The translations under genes were made by a program, and so were the position numbers. The notes under the pieces are model-generated. The model saw only the letters and a program-made list of their open reading frames with translations. It was not told where the DNA came from and searched no databases. From contig MNCI01021461.1 in NCBI GenBank assembly GCA_015680685.1, forward strand, positions 537,093-568,122: a stretch of DNA of 31,030 nt. The letters run 5' to 3'. Shown here one piece after another: positions 1 through 9,262 of the stretch; position 1 is the first letter of the stretch; every line of letters starts with the position of its first letter. Source of the DNA: Gnetum montanum. Taxonomy: Eukaryota; Streptophyta; Gnetopsida; Gnetales; Gnetaceae.

Positions 1-206
1 GTACTTTTGTATGAAATCTGGATGTAACATTCTTTCCCAATGCTCAGTAGATGTGACAAGATTGGGCATTGGCATTTGGGGTGATCATATAGGTAAACAT
101 CATATTGATACTTATGATTTGCAGTTGAGCCCCTATCCTTATTTCCTTTAGCCCTTCTTTTCGATTGCTGAATGGTGTTTTGTCTTGTTTCTAAGTTTGG
201 TATCCT

Positions 207-1531
207 CTATTTGTTTTGGTTGTTAGGGTTATCTTGCATGGTTTTCCCTCTAATAATGTTTGCATATTCTCTGCATTTTTCATTTACCCACTCTATCATC
301 TTATTGATCTTTGCCTCGATTTCATCTAGTGATTTTAGTATTGGCAAAGATGGGGATGGTTCCACCTCCTCAAGGTGAGTTGATTTCTCCTCTTCATGAT
401 TATGGACCTTCGTTACTTTAAGAGTTTGGTCCGATTGAGATGTTTCAACATTCTCCCATTTAGCTATTTCTCCTTCTTCTTTTGCTACCCACTTAATAAG
501 CACTTGGAATTGGTGGGTTTGTAGTTCATATAGTTGACTTGGGGCATACATCCCTAGGGTCTCCCTTGTTTCATTATGAAGTCCATCCATGATGTGACAC
601 ATTAGCCTTTCCTCAGAGAACCCATGGCTTGGGCATTTGTTTAACAATGAGTAATATGTTTCTAAGGTTGTGTCCAAGGGTTCATGTTACCCTTATTTCC
701 ACTTTTGGATTTTTCTCCTCAAGGCTAATACTCTTTCACAGGTTTGATATCTTTCATTAAAGAGTTTTACCATTATAGGCTAGTGGTGAATTGAATTTGG
801 CTTTAAAGACCTATACCAGACTTTTTCTTGGTCCACAAGTATCATAGAAAAGAGCTTAAGTCTTTTCCATCCATTATCAATGTTGTTCCATGCATAAGCA
901 TCATAGAAGGCTTCTAAATGATGTTGCAAATCTAAATCATAGCCCCCTAAGAACTTAGGAAAGTTGTTTAAATCAAGCCTGGGTAGTCAACTTTCCTGGT
1001 GATGCCTGTGGGATATCTAAATGGCCTCTATTATATGCATTAGGCTCTTAGTGGCTAGCAAGGGTTCATCATCATGAAGTAGGTTGTGAGTTTATGAGTT
1101 GGAAAGATGTTATCTTTGTTCATGTTGGCATTCTTGATTTTGCCTATGGGTTTGATTTTTATTTCTATGTTGACCCCTTAAGGAATAGTCATCCACATCA
1201 CAACTTGACATTGAAAGAGCAGAGGAAGAGAGGGAACTGGAAAACTCGTCATGACTTTGGTAAGTCTCCCAATCATCCCCTGAGATACTCTTGTTACCCA
1301 TTAAGAAGGTCCTAGGCCTTATGAGCCCCCTTGTTCTAGGAGATGTCCCATACTAGAGGTGTCAGAGTTGGATGACAAGAGTCCTTGAGTATCATTGGGG
1401 TGTCCATGAACATATGACACTCCTACATAAGATTGAGTACTCCAAACTTCATCTTCATCATAAATTGTGTTGGTTCTTCAATGAATTGCCTTGCTAGTTG
1501 TTGCATTATCGTTGTCTTGTGAGAGAGACAT
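207..1531 (-). pseudogene. Decayed gag polyprotein of element A
   Basis: Gag forms the virus-like particle that packages retrotransposon RNA. The longest open piece (677 to 207, 156 residues) matches the second half of the plant retrotransposon gag domain: residues near CPSHGFSEERLMCHIMDGL align with CPGHGYSQQDQLRHLVDGL in element B, followed by an acidic, probably coiled stretch (VAKEEGEIAKW). The first half can be read from about 1010 to 700 (for example HHLEAFYDAYAWNNID) but is broken by frameshifts. A probable start codon lies at 1531, reading MSLSQDN, and an open piece at 1301-1110 is Ser-rich. The N-terminal part resembles neither B nor C. The frame is interrupted at several points. Confidence 0.75.
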
Positions 1532-1645
1532 TGTCATCAATTATGTGTGAATTAATTGAATTTAACTTCTTTATCTAAAAGATATATCATTAATACCCTA
1601 TTCAGTGATTTTTTATGATAAAACTAATCTAGATAACTAGCACCA

Positions 1646-1663
1646 TCCCCGACAATGGCACCA
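1646..1663 (-). other. Primer-binding site of element A (tRNA-Asp-like)
   Basis: On the minus strand it reads TGGTGCCATTGTCGGGGA, one base inside the LTR. From memory, the tRNA-Asp primer site common in plant Gypsy elements is TGGCGCCGTTGCCGGGGA. The match is 15 of 18, and all three differences are C-to-T or G-to-A transitions. This fixes the element's orientation. Confidence 0.8.
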
Positions 1664-1664
1664 A

Positions 1665-2471
1665 TGATGAGTGGCGAAGTACCCCTACACTCAACCATAC
1701 AAATACGAGCATGTATGCGTGATCCAGTTGAACTCCACAAACAGACTAGTTGTGGCACATAGATAGTTATACATTGATCGTAGTTCACTATCTTCCCACC
1801 TAGACTAGCATTTTCTTGGTCATGTATGGTTTAGTCCAAAGTGAGGTGTATGATGTGGTTTCTACTACTATGTTATTCCTAAGGACAAGGAGAAGTAACC
1901 TAAGTGCAATGAGCATCCATCCTTAATCATATATATGCATCTTGGACTTTGTGTACTACTTTTGGGATTGTGAAGCGCACATCACTCGAAACACTACTTG
2001 ATATGCTACTAGGTTACCACATAGTTACATTAAATGTTCGTGATTACGACATACTCATTCCACGTTAACAATAGGAATAGTAAATGACGATAGAAGAAAT
2101 ATTAACTAAGAAAATAACAATAAATAATTAATAATTAAATAGTTTAAAACTAAGTGAATTCTGCATGATGGAGTAATCTTGATCTTTATTATCAATTATG
2201 TGCATGTCCAAGTGTGTCACACTCGAACAAAGGTTCCATACAATTACAAGCATCACATTGCGGGCATGCACTTGTGAAAAGAACTGAAAACTAACAAAAA
2301 GACTTTAGACACCTAATGAATAACTTTTTTCTCCCCATGTGCCTGAGTGCTATATTTATAGGCTAAAACAAGAATCACGTCATCGTGTATATGATATCGT
2401 ATGCAGGCTATAATATCGTGTACCTGATATCGTATACCCAATATTAAGGCCTAGCAAACCATGATTCATCA
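1665..2471 (-). repeat. 5' LTR of element A (807 bp)
   Basis: Begins TGATGAGTGGCGAAGTACC and ends ATTCATCA on the plus strand, so it has short inverted ends typical of LTRs. Shared internal landmarks include the segment near the primer-site end (CACTCAACCATACAAATACG), conserved in all six LTR types here, and a TATA box at 2354-2360 on the minus strand. Transcription would run leftwards into gag. Confidence 0.85.
2354..2450 (-). promoter_or_regulatory. U3 promoter of LTR A: TATA box and 14-bp array
   Basis: The minus strand carries TATAAAT (2360-2354). Just upstream are five cores spaced mostly 14 bp apart: AATATT, GATATC, GATATT, GATATC and GATGAC. One interval is 19 bp. The placement between LTR edge and TATA box suggests an enhancer-like U3 array; that function is inferred. 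Confidence 0.6.
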
Positions 2472-3578
2472 GTGCCTAAACATAGCTAGGGAACTATATT
2501 CATAAGCATTTTTTGTGACTATGTCAACATAAATGTGTTGATAGGCTTAGTCAACTAATTAATGTTGGCAAAGCTACATTGACATTGCACTTTTATTGTT
2601 TGTTAACTTGATTATTAATATTATTTTTGATCTTCAAGTTAACATTGTTTTTGTTAGATAATAACAAATTTTCCTTATGAGCCACTTCCTATAGTACAAG
2701 TAAAAACATTCATAGATGTTGTTGTCTTTTCTAGTTTCTTTCTTATCATTTAATCATTCTAACTTATAAAGGAATATGAAATTTTCAATGGATGTCTCAT
2801 CACTAGTTCAAAAGTTTACTATTTATCAATTATACTCCCAATGAAATATTGCATTTACACTAGCAAGATTTTTTTGAGTTTACATAATTTTAGGATTAAA
2901 AGTAGAAAATGGATGCAACTTCCTAAAAGAAGTGAACATGTAGGCTATGTGGGTCCAAAGATTTTAATAATGAACATCATTTTAACAAACCTAGAATTTT
3001 TAGAATGATTAGCATTTTTTCGTTTAGCCTTATATTTGTTTTACAGTTCAAACTTGGCTTAATAGAGGCTCTTGTACCTTTGATTTATCTATAATATGCA
3101 ATATTTTATCATTTTATTATTATTTTGGCATTTTGACATGAGACTTAATTAGCGTAATTTTACTTTGATTTTCTTTTAATGAGGCTTCCTTCTTTATGAT
3201 GATGTTTGAAATGAGACTTTATACTTTAACTTTTGCAAGTATTTTAACTACATGATCATTATCTTTAGTGGCATGAGACTTCATTAATAGTTTGACTATG
3301 CATGAGACTCAATTATTGGTTAATTTGGCTTGAGATCCTACTAACGTGATTTCTATTTAATAAGTGTTAACTCCTTGTATTTGTGATTAATATGAGATTT
3401 TATATTTTTATATTTTGATTATTATTTTATGATGCTAACCTTGTTATCTTTGGATAAGAACAAGATGATTAGATGTGGGCCCTACTAAAGATGATATTTA
3501 TCTTTATCTTAATTCTATCACATAGTACAAGTTAGTTAATAAGTCTTAGGTCATAACCTTCTAGAATTCATGCACGAA
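2472..3578. other. AT-rich intergenic DNA with a degenerate internal duplication
   Basis: No coding sequence or recognisable transposon is visible. A degenerate direct duplication of roughly 130 bp is suggested: the segment from about 3138 (GAGACTTAATTAGCGTAATT) is echoed from about 3330 (GAGATCCTACTAACGTGATT), and both run on to a similar 'TTATCTTT' end. ATGAGACT-like words recur at about 3138, 3210, 3273 and 3301. Confidence 0.5.
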
Positions 3579-3604
3579 TGATGAGTCATCATTGTGTCAG
3601 CCAT

Positions 3605-3698
3605 GATATCGAGGCTCCAATATCGAATATGCAATATTAGTTCCCAAAAAATGATGTAGAATATTTGATATCATCTCTTTTATGCTAGCCTATAAATA
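3605..3698 (+). promoter_or_regulatory. U3 promoter of LTR E: 14-bp array and TATA box
   Basis: Units GATATCGAGGCTCC and AATATCGAATATGC are followed by AATATTAGTTCCC, with a further GATATC at 3667-3672. All precede TATAAATACA at 3691-3700. The spacing of the first three cores is exactly 14 bp. This is the same arrangement as in the other LTRs but on the plus strand. Confidence 0.6.
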
Positions 3699-3857
3699 CA
3701 ACACTTGGGTGCACACTTCAAACATAGTTTTAGTTGTTAGTTTTTGATAGTCTTTCTTAGATTTCTGAATTCAAGTTCTATTTTTCCTAGTGCATGCCCG
3801 TAGTGTGATGTTTTTGCTTGTACAACATTCTTATTCAAGTGTGACGTACCTGGACAC

Positions 3858-4837
3858 TAATGAGCGGCGAGGTACCCCTACATCCAACCATATGAATCAC
3901 AAGTGTTCACACATAATTCAGTTGAATTTTGTGGATGGGACTACTTGTGGCATCTAGATAGCTATGCCTTGATAGCAGTTCACTATCTTCCCACTTGGAC
4001 TAGTGGTAACTTTGTCAGGGATGGTTTAGTCTTGAGTGGGGAATATGATTTTTATTATTTTATGTTTTATTGTTTGATGATTAACAATTGGTTGAAACTC
4101 AATTTATAATCAATTCAACTAATCTAATTGCTAATTAATAATCAACTACCCTAACATAAGTATCTGATCCCTCTTCTTGTGCACATCCTGAACACATGTA
4201 ACGCTACTAGGTTACCAAACATTAAGTGTTGCTGGGATTACCAAGAGTCATACACATGCTCGAAGCTATTATACTTATGTGCTTAATTAATTAACATGCA
4301 TGAAAATATAAATATTAACTAAGTACATGAAAATTAAATTGCATGGAAAGTAAATCAAAATGCTACAATGAATAAGAATCAATCTCAATCTTATTGCCAT
4401 TCATGGAATATGTCCAGGTACATTGCTAGTCGAATAAGACTTTGTGCAATTAACTCAGATCCACTCCATGGGTGCTCATTGATTGTTCTCTAAGATCACA
4501 GAATAAAATTGCAAGAATTCGACTACTCTATTGATAAAACTATGAAAAACTATTGAAAAACTAATGAAAACTCAACTCCAAACCATGCACCCAAACACTA
4601 TATTTATAGGTTAGTCCATACCCCCTCAACATTGGATATCTAGTATCATGTCCTGGGCTCTGACGTTAGATACGGAACGTTGGGGCCTTGTTATCAAAAC
4701 CTTGTTATCGAGGCCTTGTTATCAGAGCCTTATTATTGGGGCCTTGTTATTGGAGCCTTGTTATCAGACCCATGTTATCGGAGCTAGCGAAAAAGTTAAC
4801 TTTTTATCATATAACCTAGCCAAGTAATGATTCATCA
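3858..4837 (-). mobile_element. Solo LTR D inserted inside LTR E (980 bp)
   Basis: Begins TAATGAGCGGCGAGGTACC and ends ATGATTCATCA. It is flanked by GACAC (3853-3857) and AACAC (4838-4842), a five-base target duplication with one G-to-A change. Removing it rejoins LTR E. A TATA box lies at 4618-4612 on the minus strand. No gag, pol or primer site is attached, so it is a solo LTR. It is the longest of the LTRs, partly because its U3 repeat array is expanded. Confidence 0.85.
4686..4783 (-). repeat. Seven-copy 14-bp tandem repeat in U3 of LTR D
   Basis: Seven uninterrupted 14-bp units lie at 4686, 4700, 4714, 4728, 4742, 4756 and 4770. The consensus is close to CCTTGTTATCRGAG on the plus strand (GATAACAAGG core on the minus strand). 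Unit-to-unit differences are one to four bases. The array sits upstream of the minus-strand TATA box at 4618-4612, where the other LTRs carry GATATC-type units of the same period. Confidence 0.9.
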
Positions 4838-5420
4838 AACACATTAGATGACTGGAAATAAAGATCATGATTACTTCCATTATTGTAGCATCCACTTAGA
4901 TGAATATTGCTTTTAATTGTTAATTATTTAATTATTTATGATTTCCCTTATGTAATGTTTTCATTTATTGCTTTTTATGATTCTTGTTATGAAGCAAAAT
5001 GAGTACATGTAATCATGAGCACTTAAGTGTAATTACTTGGTAATCTAGTAGTGTGTTGTTTGGCAAACCCAGTGACGTACACTTGGCAATTCTAGTGGTG
5101 GTTATAAAAAGTCCAAGACATACATAGATGATTAGAAATGGATAGTTTAGGTTTTACTTTCAATTGTTCATTAGCTTAATTAATTAATTATCTCTTTACT
5201 GTTATTAGGAGCAACATAGGATTAGACAACACCACACACCTTACTTTGGACTAAACCATACATGACAAGCTACAACTAGTCCAAGTGGGAATGTAGTGAA
5301 CTACAAGCAAAGCATAACAATTTAGGTGCATAACTAGTCCCATCCATAGAATTTGACCGAATCATGTGTGAATGCTTGTGATTCATATGGTTGGGCATAG
5401 GGGTACCTTGCCACTCATCA

Positions 5421-5516
5421 ACAGATACTTGTGATTTGACCTTTATAATTAGGTTATGGGTTTTTTTCCTTAATCATCATTTTCCATTCATGTCTTCTTT
5501 TATCTTAAAATTCTTG
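5421..5516. other. Short spacer between LTR E and element C
   Basis: AT-rich sequence with a T-run near 5460. It is host DNA, or remains of an older repeat, between two insertions. No gene is visible. Confidence 0.5.
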
Positions 5517-5521
5517 GTGCT
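5517..5521. repeat. Left target-site duplication of element C (GTGCT)
   Basis: GTGCT immediately precedes the TGATGAG end of element C and is repeated exactly at 22518-22522 after its CTCATCA end, 17 kb away. It fixes the limits of the insertion. Confidence 0.85.
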
Positions 5522-6355
5522 TGATGAGCGGTGAGGTACCCCTACGCCCAATCATATGAATACAAGTGTTACACATGATTCAGTCGAACTCCAAGGATTA
5601 AGTGTTTATGCACTTACACAGAATAAGGATGGGTTATGCTATCGTTGTCTTCCCAAGCTTACTTGTAAGGCATGATTGTATGGTTAAGTAAACTTGAGGT
5701 ATATGATTTTTATGCTTTTTATGTTTTATGTTCCTAGTGCTTGAAATGGAGAAATAAAATAATTGAGTTAACTAATTTAATTTCACTAATCAACTATGCT
5801 CTAACTAGTCCTAATAATAGGATTCGTTCCCACTTGATGGACACATCCTGAACTAGTGTAACATTACTGGGATTACCAAATGCTAGTCATTACTGGGTTA
5901 CCAAGTGTTACACGTATGCTCGAAGTGGTAGTACTGAGTGTGCTAATTCATTGATAATTAACAATTCAATAAAATAACATTAATTAACTAATGAGAGTAC
6001 CGAATAACAATAAATAACATTTAAATGAAATAATTAAGCTATTCTAAATGTTGCAAGGTTTATCACAAAGTTCATCTTTATTTTTGGACACAAGGTGTGC
6101 TCAGGTACACAATGCTTGAATAAAGGTCCATTCACTTTATGACTCCTACTACGGACACTCAAAATTAATTCTAACTCTGGAAAGGGAAAACTGTAAGATT
6201 TTGGCTAAGGGACTAAGAAAGTAACTACAAAATCAAGTGCCCTTGTCTCTTATTTTTAGGTGATGAGACAAGTTCCGATATCACTTTGGCACCTCTGATA
6301 TCACGTACCTGATATTGAGGGTCCAATATCGTAGGTCTAATATCACAACTCATTA
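5522..6355 (-). repeat. 3' LTR of element C (834 bp)
   Basis: Begins TGATGAGCGGTGAGGTACC. Its inner end is CTCATTA, one base changed from CTCATCA, and meets the polypurine tract (GGGGGTA on the minus strand). It aligns with 21656-22517 throughout but is 28 bp shorter, and its TATA box has decayed to TAAAAATA near 6250. Confidence 0.88.
6250..6345 (-). promoter_or_regulatory. U3 array of element C 3' LTR (five units)
   Basis: On the minus strand the 14-bp units begin GATATTAGACC, GATATTGGACC, AATATCAGGTA, GATATCAGAGG and, after six extra bases, GATATCGGAAC. The 5' LTR of the same element has seven such units. The nearby TATA box has lost its consensus. Confidence 0.6.
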
Positions 6356-8400
6356 TACCCCCACGACTAAATGGAAACTCGTCCTCGAGTTCCTTACAAA
6401 ATATTGGGAAGGTATAGGATTATTGACTGAGCGACAACTGACGATGACATGGAATGACAGACTCAAAGTGCCTGGTGAACATATCGACAAACATATTACA
6501 ACATTGGTGTTCATAACCATTGTGGTGAACATTATACATAGATGACATCCAGACCCTCATTTGACAGCTTAAAGAGAAAGAGAAAAGAAAATGAGGTGCT
6601 TTGCTACTAATGTTAAAAATGTGCACACCGTTGTTCATGCATGGCCACATGATCATGCTTGTTCCTTGTGTAAATGCTTTTTCCTCTAGTCCATCCTGAG
6701 TGCTCCCTTCTATCCTAGTCCATTGTTCATGTGATTGCCATCTGCACACACAACACAATCACAAATTAGCAAGGTTAGATAAGGTATAATGTAATTGATA
6801 CCTTGCTTCGATATGAAGCACATTGGCTAGGTTGTGTGTATGGCAGATACTAGGTTAGAGGTTTGCAACTAATAACTACCCAAGGTGTAGGGGTGAGATA
6901 AGTAATGAAATGGAAAAATTTGCAACAGACCCCCATGACTAAGAGTGAACCTACGATAGCAATAGGGTGGAAAAAGAAAGAATAAGAAAGATGAGAGGAA
7001 TAACAACAGTGAAGCTAATAAAAAAAACAAAAATGGATGTCATGGATGGGGTAAAACAAGAAATAGTTGACTGCAGGGAATGTTTAAGGAAAAAACCTTA
7101 ACAATTGCACTAAAAAGGAATGCCAATGGGTCCTCCTCAAAGCATGCTCATGCCCCTGATGCCCTGACAAACCCACAAACAAAAGAGTTCGTAGGCTCTA
7201 GGAATATCATATGAAAACAATGGCTAAGAACTTACCCACAAGAATTTACCAAAGAATAACAATGAGTCAACCAAGATATAGACTAATCATAAAATTGACA
7301 ATTAGGTGGAATATAGAAAGCAATATGGAAAGAGAGAATGGAATGGAATGGAATTCCAAAATCAAGGTTGTGTAAAGTCCCTTGTGTAGTATGTGATTAA
7401 GGTGACTTAATAAAATTTGGCCCAAATCCAGATTAAAACTAACCACATCTAGTGACCTCGCATCAACACAGTTTACCAACCCATCCTCCTAAAGTAATGA
7501 GAATGCTTTCACAAAGCAACCACTATTCCAAAAGGAGAAGAATAGAGAAACAGGAAGTGAGGAAGGGCCATAGTTAGAGAGAACATTTAGGCATGGGTAA
7601 CATGTCTTTCCACCGCCATAACTAGTGCTTGTAGCCCATGGTTCTTTATAATGTCTAAGGTGTGTGCTTTGAATTCCCACTAGTTTTTTTTTTAAGTGAG
7701 AATCACATCATGCAAAGACTTATTTAATTTAGTTAACTTCCTAGTATTGGTCAATAGCGGAATGGTGGAAAACCTATGAAAAACATCCAAGTACCTAAGA
7801 GAATAGCTAGCACAAATGTGTCAAATCCCCTTGAAGTCACACCCTTTTCAATCCATTTGTATCTTTCCTTGGTTTGAAGAATACTAAGCCATATATTCAT
7901 TAATAAGTTTGCTTAAAAAAAGGATAGTACATTTCCAAAACAAAGGGAGACCATGGAGTTTTATGGATGAATGGATGACGTGGACTCATTGCCTATTTTA
8001 TCAAAAGAAACCATATCTTAGCATCAACATTAAAAGTCAAAGGTAAAAACCAAACATTAGAGATCAACACCATTATAGTACAATCCACCATCATGAGCAC
8101 TTATTATATGATGAGTGAGAGTAATTCAAACAAAATGTAATAGAGAAAGAAATAGTAAAAATGTTAACGATGGTGTAAAACAAAAATAAGTAAAGATGAA
8201 GAATGTGTAAAATAGAAAAAGACAAAGGAACTGAGGGCTTTAGAATGGTTAGCATTAGTGGCCATCTCCCCCATGATCAAGTTGGAAGGAGGAGATCTGA
8301 AATAATGAGCAAGGTTGTCCATTAATAGAGGTAGTGTTAGTACTGGCCATTTTAGGCTCATGGAAAGGTTTGGTTTGCTGGATGTTGACTAATAATTTTC
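6356..8400 (-). other. Non-coding 3' tail of element C, between integrase and 3' LTR
   Basis: About 2 kb without a credible reading frame. It aligns throughout with 11604 to about 13640 of element B, for example around the polypurine tract (CCCCACGACTAAATGG against CCCCATGACTGAATG) and at 7861-8060 against 13080-13270. Some plant Gypsy elements carry an env-like gene here; I see none. The polypurine tract is the G-run at 6357-6363 on the minus strand. Confidence 0.7.
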
Positions 8401-8439
8401 TATTTGGGCTTTTAGGTTTATAGATCATCATGGCCCTTA

Positions 8440-9262
8440 AAGAAAAAGTTTCACAAATGATATAAGGTACTTCCCGCAGTGTTGAAATTTAGTTCGTTGT
8501 TGCACATGTGCGAGATTTTAATAAAGAACCTTATCTCCTGGTTGGTATCTAACTTTCCTAATTCTTACATCATGACGTTCCTTATTGAAGGCCTTGTGCA
8601 ATTCATTGGATGATAGGGTGGCTAATCAATTTTCATCTAGCAAGTTAAGGTTCATTAACCATTCTTTTTGTGCTAGATTGAGGTTAAGGTTGATGTCACA
8701 TGCTATAGATAGTGTATGGAGCTCAGCTTGGATAGGGAGTGTTGGAAGTTTACCATACACTAACTCATAGGGAGAATACCCTATAGGGAGTTTCCATGTG
8801 GAGTAGTATGCCCAAAGAGCATCATTCAATTTGGTGATCTAATCTCACCTATATTTGCTAATGGTTCATGTCAATATTTTTGTGATCTCCCTATTGGTGA
8901 CTTTATCTTGACCATTCGCCTAAGGATGATATCGTGCAGTTAGCTTATGCTCAACTCCTATGTGTTCCATGAATTTTCAAAAGGTCACACCTATAAAATG
9001 TGTACCATTATTGGAAATAAGTGCACGAGGCATGCCAAACCTATTTACAATTTGTTGTTGAACAAATTGTGCAATGGTAGATGATGTATAGTCAGTAACA
9101 ATGGCTGCTTCTGCCCACTTTGTAACATAGTCAATAGCAACAAAAATGTAGGCTTTTTCATTGGACATTGGTGTGATAGGCCCCATAAAATCAATTTCCC
9201 ATACGTCGAAGGATTCTAAAGGTTGAATCCATTGTTGTGGATCCTCTATTCTAGCAATCATT
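8440..9262 (-). pseudogene. Integrase of element C (broken)
   Basis: Integrase inserts the cDNA copy into the genome. The core reads on the minus strand from 9261, with residues around DVWEIDFMGP containing the first catalytic Asp. The second catalytic site is ISNNGTHF where families have a D (ISD-G-THF), so that Asp is lost. The site expected to be QAE reads QDK near 8910, losing the Glu. Downstream come LNDALWAY, PIGYSPYELVYGKLPTLPI (8829-8626) and the C-terminal RKVRYQPGDKVLY region to about 8450. Several stops separate these pieces. Confidence 0.85.

Larger units (their letters stand above)
1..2471 (-). mobile_element. Element A: 5' part of a Ty3/Gypsy-type LTR retrotransposon, truncated by the window edge
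   Basis: Read on the minus strand the order is 5' LTR (2471 to 1665), primer-binding site, leader and gag, with the rest beyond the window start. The LTR has TGATGA/TTCATCA ends like the other LTRs here, and the primer site lies one base inside it. The target-site copy to the right of the LTR would be GTGCC (2472-2476); its partner is out of view. The gag matches elements B and C only in its core domain, so A belongs to a related but distinct subfamily. Stops and frameshifts make it non-functional. Confidence 0.85.
3579..5420 (+). mobile_element. Solo LTR E, plus orientation, split by LTR D
   Basis: Left part 3579-3857 begins TGATGAGTCATCATTG and right part 4838-5420 ends GCCACTCATCA. Joined, they make 862 bp, the same length as element C's 5' LTR, and match the reverse complement of LTR A along their length. 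Flanking pentamers are ACGAA and ACAGA, a weak match with two transitions. No internal retrotransposon sequence adjoins either side, so this is a solo LTR left by LTR-LTR recombination. It is the only one here in plus orientation. Confidence 0.8.

Noticed and set aside
3903-4109. Plus-strand 68-codon frame in LTR D
   Set aside because: Lies wholly inside an LTR and is broken in the matching LTRs.
6420-7680. Small frames on both strands in the 3' tail of element C, considered as an env-like gene
   Set aside because: They are not kept in the homologous tail of element B and have no signal peptide plus membrane-segment layout in one frame.
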